Of a stretch of DNA of 64,000 bases, positions 21,682-35,270 are shown piece by piece. This DNA comes from Cercis canadensis (lineage: Eukaryota > Streptophyta > Magnoliopsida > Fabales > Fabaceae), in NCBI GenBank assembly GCA_003255065.1, contig QAOA01005727.1:577320-641319 (forward strand), in the 5' to 3' direction. The translations under genes were made by a program, and so were the position numbers. Numbering within the stretch: the stretch's first letter is position 1; every line of letters begins with the position of its first letter. The notes under the pieces were generated by a model. It worked only from the letters and a program-made list of their open reading frames with translations. It was not told the origin of the DNA and did not search any database.

Positions 21682-24600
21682 TCTGTCCTAGAAAAGGAGA
21701 TTGATATTTGTTAAAATACTTGCTACGTACATAACAAAGAAGATACCATGAGATTTTGGCAAAATTAAATAGAAGAATATTACCATGAGATTTTGCAGTA
21801 TACACTGCTTGACTACTCATGCTTTTGACTACTATTCTCTTTTAAATATTGCACTATACAGAAGATGTAGCAGAACTTTCTGAATGCCTTAGCAAAGTAC
21901 TCTCACACGCAGTTGTTCCTTATGGTCCCTGATTTAAAGAGTTAGCAATCACACATATTGTTGCTCTTTATTAGACAAAAGGCAATAAAAATCAAATAAC
22001 ACATAATAACACATTTTCTTGTAATATATGCTAAAAAAACACATTCATTGTAAGTATCACTCAAACTTACATCTTTATTATGAAAAATGTGCTAGAACTG
22101 AGACAGTTAAATGTACCCATGACCTAGCTCGTAAAAATAGACAAAATCAACCTTCAATTTCTATCTTGGTAACCATAAATATTTTAGGATTGTCTACCCC
22201 GGAATGAATAACAAAGTTTAGAAAGTGAATTTAAAATCAATACTAATAAAAAATTAAAATCATGGCACTGGCATTCTTTCTCAGTCCATGTATATGTAGT
22301 ATAATTACTACTCTATTATATCAAAAAGCTTAGAAAGTGAAAGCCCAAATCTTCTCATCAAATTTTTTCATGCATGCTTTCATAAAATAGATCAAGTCAT
22401 GGCACATGCATTTTAAGAATGACAGTTGCTCATAAAGAAAGAATGCAACTGTCTTGTTAACCATATGGATTTTAGGAGGGTCTACCTATAAATAAATAAC
22501 AAAATAACAAAGTGACATGTCAGGGCAATATACTTTTTTTTTATATCAATATTAAAAAAAAATTTAAAGTCATGGCACATCCATTTCTCAGTCCAGCGGA
22601 ATAGTCCATGTATATGTATTACAATTACTACTATATTATATTAGATAGCTTAGAAAGTGAAATCCCTATTCTAGTCATGGAGTTTTATCATGCACTTTTT
22701 CATATAGAAGATCAAGTCATGGCACATGCATTTTAAGAATTTCAGCTGTTCATAAAGAAAGGAAACACAACCAATGTTCTTCATCTGAAAATTTGTGCAA
22801 TTAAATTATAATCTAGCAAAGAAAATAGCATGGTAGAATTCGAACATCCAACAAACAATATAAAACACCGAGAAAGGCAAATCATAAGGTGATAGACACA
22901 AATCCAAAGAGCCAAGTATTTAAGGGAAAAAAATTATAATTTTATGTTACATATGCTATTATGGAGATTAAGTATGTGTAAAGCAGTATAAAACATAAAA
23001 AATTTACATTCCTGCATATGAAGAGGAAGAGAAAGAATTAGCATATAAGAAAAAAAAGTTGGACAAAACAAACCTGGGTGTGGCTTGAAGCTGCCGTATT
23101 CCTTTGTAGTAATCAGCTAGGTATATAGCTAGAGCCAAGGAAGTATATAGAGCCAAGGAAGAGGGTGCTATTTATATAGTGATATAGAGCCAAGGGAATA
23201 TAACCCTAATTTTGAATTCAAATAAGAAATTAAATAAGTATTGATCGACAAAAATTAATGAGAGTATTTGTCAATTTTTCCTCACTGAAATACAATATTT
23301 GCAATTGGCAAAATATTTTTCTGATTTCCAAGAGATTATCACAAAATTTCGGTGACTACTTGTTCTAGCCAATCAAGCAATTAATTACAACAATATTTGG
23401 TTCCTTAACGTTTTTTGTTTTAATTTATTCATCACATAATAAATGGTGATAAATTATTAATATGGAAGTAAATTAAATGCATGAACTTTAATAAAGAGCA
23501 ACAATATAATTTCCATTTCTGAATATTAATAGCCGCACAATTTGAGGCTCAATGGAGTGCATGATTAATTTTGTCCACTAATTTGAGGTACTAACTAATA
23601 TCTTTTAACAATTTGCATAAATATTGGTTAACAAAGCAATTTGCATTTCCCCCACTTCAATTTCATAACCAAACTGAAAATAAAAGAGTTCAAATTATTT
23701 ATTTATTTAATATTTGGCATAATGCGACTTTGTCAAAGCAACCTCTCTACTCATTCTTACACTTGACAGCTCCTCACACATAGTCACACATGCATGGATA
23801 ATACGTGTCCAAGTTGAAAACAACCTCCCAATTTATTCTTACACTTATGTCTGCCATCCATATCCAACTTGAATATTTATATTCTTTTGTATGTGTCATT
23901 GCAATAGGAAATTATTACCTCCTGTCACTGTTTTCAGTTAAGGTTGCAATAATCATATTCACTTAAAGATCACTGCCTTCTGATTAAGTTATATATGAAT
24001 ATATGTGTAACTAATATTACTTTGCCTTGGGTTTGTTCTGCCTATTGTAAACTAAGGAGAATAGAAGAACGCTACAAATTTGTAATTTTAACTCTTTTGT
24101 CTCACTGGTATAAATTTTCAGTCATCACTGGAAGAGACATGGAAAGCATTGTTTTCAAATCTCAGATATGCTAAAAAATTCAATGGTCCAGTTTGCTTTC
24201 GTCATGCTATACTCTTGCCTTTACTTTCGTCATGCTATACACGCAGTTGTTTGGGCTTTGCCCTGTTGTCAACCCAAAAAATATATGAATGAAAATATAA
24301 TAATATTTATGTGAACTTAACTACATAAAGAAGATTGTTTATACGTACATAGTTATCTTTTTAAGGACACACCATCAGCTATTATCTCTGGTATATATGA
24401 TATCATTGATGGGGACAACAAAATAACAAACAAATAATATGTTGGGTTAACTGGCACACATGCTTCATGCAGAGACACAAAAATTAGGGTTTGCGGTTTC
24501 AAGACATTAAATCATCTTCTTAGCCATGTACTTCCCCTCTTCTTAAGCCCATTTGCAAGTACATAGTTAAGGAGAGCAATAGATGTTCAGCTGCCCTTAC

Positions 24601-26977
24601 TCAAGAAGGTCACGACAGTGGCTTCCTTGTTTCTAAGTTTTCTGGCACTTCTTTCTGTTCAAAGGAGTTGCTGCTTGAGGACAACATGTGCGTTTATGTG
24701 CCCATAATGTTAACAAATATTGACATGAGAGGTCATGCGTTGTTGATATCCGGACATTACCATCCCAAAGCTACATGTGAACTCAAGCTTCCATTTTCAT
24801 TCTAATACAACCACAATCAATGGGTTTCAATTTACTAAGGGCGATGTCGATTTCTTCTTTACATGAGCTAGACACGCACACACCTTTATATTTTCTTATT
24901 TTATTAGGATCCCTTACGCAGCTTATAATTATTTTTTATTTTGTCAGTTTTATGCTTGTATCTGATTATTGATCATTGTCATTATTTTCATTATTTGAGC
25001 TTGTGCAGCATGCATACACTGTAATATGTTTACTCTATAAATTATTTGGTCTTTGAAATAATACGGTCGCCTTTCTTGTATTTATTAATTGAGGTGATAT
25101 ATGCAGAAAACCCACACTACTGCAAAATTTATGAGTTTATTGTAGTGCAAGACATGATATTGATGGGTAAACATACACATATGATCTTGAGGGAAAAATG
25201 AATTACCTTACAGCTATTTCTACAGCCAGTAAAATATAGATGACACATGTAGAAATTGATCTAAGCAGATGGTAGCATAGTTTTCACCGTTATTTTATAA
25301 TTAAGAAGATTCTTGTTGACATTTCTCATTAGAAAAGGGCTTGTGGTGCAGATTCATTCATAGGGGATTTCTTAAAGTATGTATTAGAAAAGAGAAATTA
25401 TGATTTCACACCTAAATACAAAAAATGTAAAGAATCTAAGTCATAAAAAGGTTTAGGTAAAGTTAAAATGAGTCCAGTTAAAGTTTAAAAGAGTACAGTT
25501 AAATTTAGATATATATTAATATATGTGAAGGTGTACAAATGTGTGTTTGCGGCACAACTCATTAAGAAATGAAAAGGATTTATATGCTAAATATTTTGTA
25601 TGGTCATCCAAATTTTGTCCCTTTCATTTTTTTGTATTGCAAGTTGCTTTCTCTAGTGTCCGGATATTTTTTCCATTTTTATTTTCTAATCCTTGTTCAT
25701 TCTTCTGGTAAAGTTTCAAACTTTCAATTACACTTTAGTGGTTGAAAGGCCTTGGTAGTTGGTACAACCATACAGTTTAGGCTCTGATATCTCTGAGGTG
25801 ATACATGGGTGGAAAAAAATACAGTTGTTGAATTATAGGACAGAAGCAGCAGAACTTGATTGCAATACATGCAGTTCCTTTGAAGGGCAAAAGACTATAT
25901 AAATATTAGTTGTATCTATGTGGTACGAATTTGTATATGTATGCTGCCCAAAATTGGAAAGGAGGAGATCAGAAAAAAGAGGCACATCTGATGCTTAGTA
26001 GATATGCGGTATTCTGCTTCCACCCAATACCATATAAGGTAATAGACACAAATCCAAAGAGCCAAGTATTTAAGGGAAAAAAAATTATAATTTTATGTTA
26101 CATATGCTATTATGGAGATTAAGTATGTGTAAAGCAGTATAAAACATCCAAAATTTAGATTCCCGCATATGAAGAGGAAGAGGAAGAATTAGCAAATAAT
26201 AAAAAAAGTTGGACAAAACAAACCTGGGTGTGGCTTGAAGCTGCCGTATTCCTTTGTAGTAATCAGCTAGGTATATAGAGCCAAGGAAGAGGGTGCTATT
26301 TATATAGGGATATAGAACCAAGGAAGTATAACCCTAATTTTGATTTCAAATTAGCAATTAAATAATTTTTCGGTGTAGAGGCATTTATGAGAATATTTAG
26401 AAAAATTAAATAGAATAATATTACCTTGATTGACTTTTTTCCTGAAGGGTGGCAGTATTGATCCCACAAATTTGGCAGATTTGCCAAATACACCAATTAT
26501 AATTTCAGAATATGTAACTGATTGCAAATGAAGCAATCAATTACATAGCTTGCAAATCATTATTTTATACATGAAGGATGGCAGCAATGAATTACCTTTT
26601 TTGGTTTTAATTTATTCTATGTAATAATACGTTATAAAAAATAAATAGGCAATCAAGCTCCTATAATTATTTTATACGTGAATGGTGGCAGCAATCAATT
26701 ATGTATTTTGGTTTTAATTTCTTCTCATTTAATAATACGTTATAAAAAATAAATAAGGAAGTTATTTAAAGACATTAGTATTCAATTTTTTTATCTCTTT
26801 ATTATTTTATGAAACACACATAGTTGACATTATAAATTATTTATTAAATAATTTTGATAGGAGAAAATTTCCATAACGTGCCACTTGTCGTCACCTTAAT
26901 AGCGACACTTGTCAGTTCTACATTGTGTACTCTATTATTAATATTATATAGAATATAGATAGATATATAGATATAGA
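21682..26977. other. Helitron 2 non-coding interior and 5' region
   Basis: No gene is supported. As in Helitron 1, the leader segment occurs twice (about 22895-23090 and 26045-26240) with TATA-like motifs on the minus strand at 23166-23178 and 26294-26306. Between 26520 and 26760 a motif around ttaatttattct and taataatacgttataaaaaa is repeated twice. The 70-codon frame at 25910-26122 lies in the leader repeat and has no support. Confidence 0.55.
26294..26306 (-). promoter_or_regulatory. TATA-box-like motif near Helitron 2 5' end
   Basis: Minus strand TATATAAATAGCA, followed by ccctcttccttggc and a leader ending CACCCAG with a gtttgt donor at about 26218-26232. It is the outermost of the two promoter/leader copies in this element and so the better candidate for the element promoter. 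Confidence 0.45.
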
Positions 26978-27772
26978 TATTAGAGTGATTTTATCTTCTT
27001 TTCAACTTCATTGACTGATACAAGTGATTAATTACTTCAACTTGGATCAAACCAGCCTAAAGTTTTGTTTTGCTCCAATTTTTCATTTAAAGAACCCCGG
27101 CTGTTGTGTGAAAATAAGTTATTAAAAAATAAGATCACTAACATAGACTCAGTAAAAATATTAACCTGGATATATTTCATTTGTTTATTATCACTGATCA
27201 CTTATCTAAGTAAATGATATTGAAATCAGAATAAAATATTCTCTGAGAACATGCATCTTGATCTGGGGCGCAAAAATGGAAGCAAGTGGATGTAAGCGCT
27301 TTCAAACTAAGTTTACCAACAACAATTTCATTTGTTTATGATCACGGATCACCCATCTAAGTAAATGATATTAAAACCTGAATCTATGAGAACATGCATC
27401 TTGATCTGGGGCGCAAAAATGGAAGCAAGTGGAACGATTTCATTTATTTATGATCACTGATCACATATCTAAGTAAATTATATTGAAACCTGAATAAAAT
27501 ATTCTCTGAGAACATGCATCTTAATCTGGGGCGCAAAAATGGAAGCAAGTAGATTTAGGCGCTTTCAAACTAAGTTTACTAACAATGTGTAGTGCAAGTC
27601 TTAATTGATAAACTCTCCAATTCTCAAAGGTTTATTGCTTCTCCTTCTTAGTGTACTTTTTCGTTCTCGGTGCATCATTAATTGTTGTCCACCTTACATT
27701 TTGCTAAGTCTGCTCGGAATTGAATATTGGAAGAGGTAAATCTCTATAAATATCTGTTTTGTTTTCTACATT
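26978..27772. repeat. Leader-like repeat block, third copy
   Basis: Starts with tattagagtgattttatctt, the host sequence right of the Helitron target, and follows 6638-7410 with differences in the 120-bp repeat (a partial unit with a deletion around 27325-27430). It has the donor-like ggaagaggtaaatctc near 27730. It stops at the N at 27773, after which 619-bp repeat sequence starts abruptly. Confidence 0.75.
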
Positions 27773-27773
27773 N

Positions 27774-30684
27774 GTTTTATCTTCTTTCTTTCGTAGTTTA
27801 CTTCATTTCTCCGTTTTAGATAGCTAGGTGCTCATTATACCCAATTCATTTTTTAAATAGCATATACCTAGGAAAGAAGATGCAAATACTTCTAGTTGGG
27901 TGGCATTGAAATCATCCTCAAATTTTATGAGCTCTGTGTTTAAATTTAAATCCAAAATTATAGCGAATAATACAAAAAAAAATAAATACCTTTCACATGG
28001 AATGAAGTCAATAAGGTGATGACAAGGAGACAAGGACAACCAGCTGGCATAGAAAAAAAAAATGAAAATTAGTCGGCACATATTGAGTGATTTAATTTTT
28101 TGAGTTCTTTGATACCAAAATTACTATATGGGTCCTATCAAAACCCACCCAATTGGGTAGAGGTAACGCTACCCCCAAAAATACCAAAAGTAACTTGACA
28201 AACCCAACGTAGCTTGAGATCCTCAATATATATATATATATAAACAACGTAGTTTTTTTTATCAGTAAATAAATAGTTGATGCATTTACAATCAAGGGAA
28301 TACTAATTATGTTTCTGATCAAAATCCAGATAGAAGAGCCTGAAATCTGAATAAAATATTCTTTGAGAACAATAATTAATTTAGTAAATTTTGTTTTATC
28401 TTCTTTCTTTCGTAGTTTACTTCATTTCTCCGTTTTAGATAGCTAGGTGCTCATTATACCCAATTCATTTTTTAAATAGCATATACCTAGGAAAGAAGAT
28501 GCAAATACTTCTAGTTGGGTGGCATTGAAATCATCCTCAAATTTTATGAGCTCTGTGTTTAAATTTAAATCCAAAATTATAGCGAATAATACAAAAAAAA
28601 ATAAATACCTTTCACATGGAATGAAGTCAATAAGGTGATGACAAGGAGACAAGGACAACCAGCTGGCATAGAAAAAAAAAATGAAAATTAGTCGGCACAT
28701 ATTGAGTGATTTAATTTTTTGAGTTCTTTGATACCAAAATTACTATATGGGTCCTATCAAAACCCACCCAATTGGGTAGAGGTAACGCTACCCCCAAAAA
28801 TACCAAAAGTAACTTGACAAACCCAACGTAGCTTGAGATCCTCAATATATATATATATATAAACAACGTAGTTTTTTTTATCAGTAAATAAATAGTTGAT
28901 GCATTTACAATCAAGGGAATACTAATTATGTTTCTGATCAAAATCCAGATAGAAGAGCCTGAAATCTGAATAAAATATTCTTTGAGAACAATAATTAATT
29001 TAGTAAATTTTGTTTTATCTTCTTTCTTTCGTAGTTTACTTCATTTCTCCGTTTTAGATAGCTAGGTGCTCATTATACCCAATTCATTTTTTAAATAGCA
29101 TATACCTAGGAAAGAAGATGCAAATACTTCTAGTTGGGTGGCATTGAAATCATCCTCAAATTTTATGAGCTCTGTGTTTAAATTTAAATCCAAAATTATA
29201 GCGAATAATACAAAAAAAAATAAATACCTTTCACATGGAATGAAGTCAATAAGGTGATGACAAGGAGACAAGGACAACCAGCTGGCATAGAAAAAAAAAA
29301 TGAAAATTAGTCGGCACATATTGAGTGATTTAATTTTTTGAGTTCTTTGATACCAAAATTACTATATGGGTCCTATCAAAACCCACCCAATTGGGTAGAG
29401 GTAACGCTACCCCCAAAAATACCAAAAGTAACTTGACAAACCCAACGTAGCTTGAGATCCTCAATATATATATATATATAAACAACGTAGTTTTTTTTAT
29501 CAGTAAATAAATAGTTGATGCATTTACAATCAAGGGAATACTAATTATGTTTCTGATCAAAATCCAGATAGAAGAGCCTGAAATCTGAATAAAATATTCT
29601 TTGAGAACAATAATTAATTTAGTAAATTTTGTTTTATCTTCTTTCTTTCGTAGTTTACTTCATTTCTCCGTTTTAGATAGCTAGGTGCTCATTATACCCA
29701 ATTCATTTTTTAAATAGCATATACCTAGGAAAGAAGATGCAAATACTTCTAGTTGGGTGGCATTGAAATCATCCTCAAATTTTATGAGCTCTGTGTTTAA
29801 ATTTAAATCCAAAATTATAGCGAATAATACAAAAAAAAATAAATACCTTTCACATGGAATGAAGTCAATAAGGTGATGACAAGGAGACAAGGACAACCAG
29901 CTGGCATAGAAAAAAAAAATGAAAATTAGTCGGCACATATTGAGTGATTTAATTTTTTGAGTTCTTTGATACCAAAATTACTATATGGGTCCTATCAAAA
30001 CCCACCCAATTGGGTAGAGGTAACGCTACCCCCAAAAATACCAAAAGTAACTTGACAAACCCAACGTAGCTTGAGATCCTCAATATATATATATATATAA
30101 ACAACGTAGTTTTTTTTATCAGTAAATAAATAGTTGATGCATTTACAATCAAGGGAATACTAATTATGTTTCTGATCAAAATCCAGATAGAAGAGCCTGA
30201 AATCTGAATAAAATATTCTTTGAGAACAATAATTAATTTAGTAAATTTTGTTTTATCTTCTTTCTTTCGTAGTTTACTTCATTTCTCCGTTTTAGATAGC
30301 TAGGTGCTCATTATACCCAATTCATTTTTTAAATAGCATATACCTAGGAAAGAAGATGCAAATACTTCTAGTTGGGTGGCATTGAAATCATCCTCAAATT
30401 TTATGAGCTCTGTGTTTAAATTTAAATCCAAAATTATAGCGAATAATACAAAAAAAAATAAATACCTTTCACATGGAATGAAGTCAATAAGGTGATGACA
30501 AGGAGACAAGGACAACCAGCTGGCATAGAAAAAAAAAATGAAAATTAGTCGGCACATATTGAGTGATTTAATTTTTTGAGTTCTTTGATACCAAAATTAC
30601 TATATGGGTCCTACCAAAACCCACCCAATTGGGTAGAGGTAACGCTACCCCCAAAAATACCAAAAGTAACTTGACAAACCCAAT
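27774..30684. repeat. 619-bp tandem array, 4.7 units
   Basis: Units start at 27774, 28393, 29012, 29631 and 30250, all with gttttatcttctttctttcg. The first four junction regions contain cccaacgtagcttgagatcc and an AT run; the last unit diverges after aaacccaa (about 30684) and flows into the leader-like block. The units look identical over their 85- and 76-codon minus-strand frames, so the amplification is very recent or is an assembly effect. The frames resemble no known protein. Confidence 0.9.
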
Positions 30685-31727
30685 ATATATGAGAAAAATA
30701 TATAGAAGAAACTTTAATGGAGGCTTGGGTGCTTTGTGAGGTTTTATTGCTAGTTTGGGATATGTAGTTTATGGATATTATGGTGGAGGGTGATTTTTAA
30801 GTTGTTTGGCACAGTTTTTTCTCGGATTCTTCCAATTGCTTTGAGCTTGGTATCATTCTAGATTATATTAGAGTGATTTTATCTTCTTTTCAACTTCATT
30901 GACTGATACAAGTGATTAATTACTTCAACTTGGATCAAACAAGCCTAAAGTTTTGTTTTGCTCCAATTTTTCATTTAAAGAACCCCGGCTGTTGTGTGAA
31001 AATAAGTTATTAAAGAATAAGATCACTAACATAGACTCAGTAAAAATATTAACCTGGATATATTTCATTTGTTTATTATCACTGATCACTTATCTAAGTA
31101 AATGATATTGAAATCAGAATAAAATATTCTCAGAGAACATGCATCTTGATCTGGAGCGCAAAAATGGAAGCAAGTGGAACGATTTCATTTTTTTATGATT
31201 ACTGATCACATATCTAAGTAAATGATATTGAAACCTGAATAAAATATTCTCTGAGAACATGCATCTTGATCTGGGGCGCAAAAATGGAAGCAAGTGGAAC
31301 GATTTCATTTGTTTAAGATCACTAATCACATATCTAAGTAAATTATATTGAAACCTGAATAAAATATTCTCTGAGAACATGCATCTTAATCTGGGGCGCA
31401 AAAATGGAAGCAAGTAGATGTAGGCGCTTTCAAACTAAGTTTATTAAAAATGTGTAGTGCAAGTCTTAATTGATAAACTCTCCAATTCTCAAAGGTTTAT
31501 TGCTTCTCCTTCTTAGTGTACTTTTTCGTTCTCGGTGCATCATTAGTTGTTGTCCACCTTACATTTTGCTAAGTCTGCTCGGAATTGAATATTGGAAGAG
31601 GCAAATCTCTATAAATATCTGTTTTGTTTTCTACATTGTTTGGCTTCCTTGTTGTTTATCTTTCAGTTGCAATTATCAGTCTTCAATTTCTGCTTCAAAT
31701 TTCCTTTAGTTAGTAATTTTTTTGATA
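30685..31727. repeat. Leader-like repeat block, copy at +24,228
   Basis: Near-identical to 6457-7499 at an exact offset of 24,228 bp. It includes the empty Helitron target (30865/30866) and the 120-bp array (31062-31418). The first clear differences appear after about 31650 (cttgttgtttatc versus cttgttctttatc). Confidence 0.85.
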
Positions 31728-31729
31728 AA

Positions 31730-31781
<52 letters not shown>

Positions 31782-31782
31782 C
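31728..31782. repeat. (ACAT)n-(AT)n microsatellite
   Basis: Seven or so acat units followed by a pure AT run. The related positions near 3920 and 7505 have only the AT part. Confidence 0.9.
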
Positions 31783-33110
31783 TTGAAATTAGATGACGGT
31801 TTATGTACAATCTTAATATATTTTTTGATATTTCTGTTCATTTATTCTCTTTTAAAAAATAATGACAAAAAAATAAATATTTTTTTTATCCTATGTCACA
31901 GGAGCAAAAAATAAGCATCACTCTTCAAAAGCATCTTCATGCTAAAAAAAATCCAAAAAAAGGTACATCCCTATTTTATTTTTTCTTGTCTTATTTTTCA
32001 GTTGCAATTGGTAATCTTCAATTTCTGTTTCAAATTTACATTAGCTAATAATAATTTTGATAAATACATATATATTCTTGAATGCCAGCTTATGTACAAT
32101 CTTAATATATTTCTTGATCTTTATGTTCATTATATTCTCTTTCAAAAATAAATATCATTGTTTTGTCCTATGTCACAGGAGTCGAAAATAGGCACTCTTC
32201 TTTAAGTTTAAGGCATGTTTTCATACTAAAGAAAATCCANNNNNNNNNNAAAAAAAAAAAAAAAGGTACATCCCTATTTTATTTTTTCTTGTCTTGTTTT
32301 TCAATTGCAATTGTCAATCTTAAACTTCTGTTTCAAATTTACATTAACTAGTAATAATTTTGATAAATACATTTATATACTTGAAATTAGATGCCAGCTT
32401 AGTACAATCTGAATATACCAAAATCACATGTTAGGAAGCCAATTTAGGTGATGACAATAAGGGCAGCTTACCGGGCAGAGAATATTCCATAGGCATAATG
32501 TGTGATGTTGTTACTCTACACAGTGAGTGGGGGGATTTGGATCCGGTCATGTCACTTGAGTCATGTTGCTCAGATCTGAGCCGTCAATTCCATTAAAACT
32601 CATTTCAACCATTAAATATTAATGTGTTTTAATGGTTGAAATGACCTTAAATGGAATAGACGGCTTAAATCTAAGCAACATGACTCAAATGACATAACTG
32701 GATCCCTTCCCGTGAGTGGGGGTAGAAGCTAATATTATAAGAAGAATGAGGCGGAATGACTTTTTCTTTCTTTGTTCTTTGTTTTTAGTTTATGAAAAAA
32801 CAAAAATTTGATCTATTCTTGGTCATCAGACCAAGCCTAATAGTTTCGTAGGGTGCCATTTTCTAATATCTTGAAGGGGTGAGAGTAATTTACTTCTGAA
32901 TTTAATCAAAACCAGTAAATAACAAAAATATTAGGACAAGAGAAAGAAAAGAAAAATAAGAATGGAAACTATTCTTGCATTATACTAAGTGACTTAATTT
33001 TTTGAGATCTTTGCAATGATACCAAAAATTAATAACTAGATAACTCCTACCAAAATCGACCCAATTGTGTGGGGAGTAGCACTGCCCCAAAAAATACCAA
33101 ACGTAGCTTG
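31783..33110. repeat. Repeat block with exon-like modules and MITE copy 3
   Basis: Third relative of 3833-5241. It has modules near 31900 and 32175, a 10-base N run at 32240-32249 in a poly-A tract, and the MITE at 32531-32711. Unlike the other copies it continues without a gap into the diverged 619-bp unit, so it best shows the original order. Confidence 0.75.
32531..32711. mobile_element. 181-bp foldback MITE, copy 3
   Basis: The hairpin arms begin ggatccggtcatgtcacttg and end in a mismatched complement ending ggatcc; the flanking repeat GTGAGTGG is at 32523-32530 and 32712-32719. Length matches the other two copies exactly. Confidence 0.75.
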
Positions 33111-33560
33111 AGATCCTCAATATATATATATATATAAACAACGTAGTTTTTTTTTCTCGGTAGATAAATAGTTGATGCATTTACAATCATGGGAATACTA
33201 ATTATGTTTCTGATCAAAATCCACATAGAAGAGCCTGAAATCTGAATAAAATATTATTTGAGAACAATAATTAATTTAGTAAATTTTGTTTTATCTTCTT
33301 CCTTTCGTAGTTTTCTTCATTTCTCCGTTTTAGATAGTTAGGTGCTCATTATACCTAATTCATTTTTTAAATAGCATATACCTAAGAAAGAAGATGCAAA
33401 TACTTCTAGTTAGGTGGTATTGAAATCGTCTTCAAGTTTTATGAGCTCTGTGTTTAAATCCAAAATTATATCGAATAATACAAAAAAAAAAATACCTTTC
33501 ACATGGAATGAAGTCAATAAGGTGATGACAAGGAGACAAGGACAACCAGCTGGCACAGAA
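33111..33560. repeat. Diverged single 619-type unit
   Basis: Aligns with the tandem unit from the AT run through aaacaacgtag to gacaaccagctggca, with many substitutions (for example ggtagataaatag for agtaaataaatag). After the match it goes on into unique sequence (agaagacatcaatattagg) rather than into another unit. It is the likely unamplified ancestor of the arrays. Confidence 0.75.
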
Positions 33561-33829
33561 GACATCAATATTAGGTTAGGTAAGCCAAAATAATAAAAAA
33601 AGAATTGGACAGTTTGACTCCACATTATCAATGGCAAGATAACTTTTAAAATAGCCACGATGTACATGTGATACTGAAAATCTTGCTTGTTCATTCCTTC
33701 TATTTCGTCAGATTACTGAAAATTTCTGCTTCTCCTTCTTAATCAGTGCTTGGGTTCAAGTTGCTTCAATTTGAAGTCTTCTTTCGTGTTTTCTCTTCAT
33801 TGTTGTTCTTTCCAGAAACAAAAAGGAAA

Positions 33830-35270
33830 AAAAAATTTCTGTTAAGTGTGATAGTTCAAGTCTAAATTGATAAACTCTCCAATTCTCAAAAGCTTATTGC
33901 TTCTTCTTCTTAGATACTTGTTCGTGCTTGATTTTTTGTTTTGAGCTTTCGCATTATTAGTTGTTATCCACCTTACATTTTGCTGAGTCTCGGAATTGAG
34001 TATTGTAGGCTACTGCGGAAAATATTGGAAGAGGTAAATCTCTACGAATATATGTTTCTTTTTTATTCTGTTTTGTTCTATACATCGTTTAGCTTCCTTG
34101 TTCTTGTCATCTCTTGTTTTTCAGTTGCAATTGTTAGTCTTCAATTTCTTTTTTCAAATTTACATTAGCTAGTAATAATTTTAATAAATATTATGTATAT
34201 ATTCTTAAAATTAGATGCCATCTTATATACAATCTTAATATATTTCTTGATTTTTTCATTCATATATTCTCTTTTGAAAAAATAATGACAAAAATATAAA
34301 GATATTTGTTTTATCCTTTCTCGCAGGAGTGAAAAATAAACGCCTATTTAAGGCATCTTTCCATACTAAAGAAAATCCAAAAAAAAAAAAGGTATATTCT
34401 TTTTTTTATTTTTTCTTGTCTTGTTTTTCAGTTGCAATTATCCATCTTCAATTTTTGTTTCAAATTCACATGAGCTAATAATAATTTTGATAAATACATA
34501 TATATTCTTGAATGTACATGTTAGTTTACATACAATCTTAATATATTTCTTGATTTAATTTTCCGTTCATTTATTCTCTTTGAAAAAAATAACGAAAAAA
34601 AAAGGTATTTGTTTTATCCTTTGTCATTGGAGTGGAAAAAATAAATCTTTCTTTAATGCATCTTTTTATGCTAAAAAATATCCAAAGAAAAAAGTATATC
34701 CCTATTTTATTTTTTCTTGTCTTATTTTTCAGTTGCAATTCGGTCTTCAATTTATGTTTCAAATTTACATTAGCTAGTAATAATTTTTATAAATACATAT
34801 ATATTCTTGAAACTAGATGCCAGCTTATGCACAATCTTAATATATTTCTTGATTTTCTTGTGTGTGTCTCAGGAGTGGAAAATAGACGACCCTTTTTAAG
34901 ACATCTTTCAATACTAAAGAAAAAGGTACGTCCCTATTTTTTTTTTCTTGTCTTGTTTTTCAATTGCAATAATTGTTGGTCATCAATTTCTATTTCAAAT
35001 TTATATTAGTTCGTAATAATTTTGATAAATACATATATATTCTTAAAATTAGATGTGGCTTGTGTACAATCTTAATATATTTCTTGATTTTTCTGTTCAT
35101 TTATTCTCTTTTGAAAAAATAATGACAAAAGAATAAAGGTATTTGTTTTGTCCTGTGCCACAGGAGTGGACAATAGGTGTTGCTCTTTAAGGCATCTTTC
35201 CATACTAAGAAAAATCCAAAGAGAAAGGTACATCCTTATTTTATTTTTCCTTGTCTTTTGGTAGTGATAC
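33830..35270 (+). repeat. Leader followed by four tandem exon-like modules
   Basis: A leader segment (about 33840-34035) ends ggaagag then gtaaatctc, a donor. Four modules follow. Each has a polypyrimidine stretch with ttgtttttcagttgcaatt, an acceptor-like end (gcag at 34326, a mutated cattgg near 34630, tcag at 34872, acag at 35163), a short A-rich piece containing gagtggaaaataga and catctttc, and a donor-like end (gtatat 34391, broken tatatc near 34696, gtacgt 34926, gtacat 35228). The pieces lack an open frame. I read it as a degenerate transcription unit with tandemly multiplied small exons; function unknown. Confidence 0.5.

Larger units (their letters stand above)
19967..26977 (-). mobile_element. 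Helitron 2 (non-autonomous, minus strand)
   Basis: The 3' terminus is CTAG at 19967-19970 (minus strand reads gggcaatatactag) preceded by the hairpin ccgcacatcgcgcgg (about 19978-19994). On the right, sequence up to GA at 26976-26977 is followed by TATTAGAGTG, the exact right flank of the empty target at 6638 and 30866; on the minus strand the 5' end thus starts TC, as Helitrons do. Helitron 5' ends within the gatata-rich stretch (26945-26977) cannot be fixed to the base. It encodes the same broken RPA/helicase fusion and lacks Rep. It sits head to tail with Helitron 1. Confidence 0.82.

Noticed and set aside
25910..26122. 70-codon plus-strand frame in Helitron 2
   Set aside because: Equivalent region of Helitron 1 does not keep it and it overlaps the minus-strand leader.
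27774..30684. CRISPR-like or centromeric satellite
   Set aside because: Unit of 619 bp with no spacer structure, few copies and local ancestry from a neighbouring single unit.
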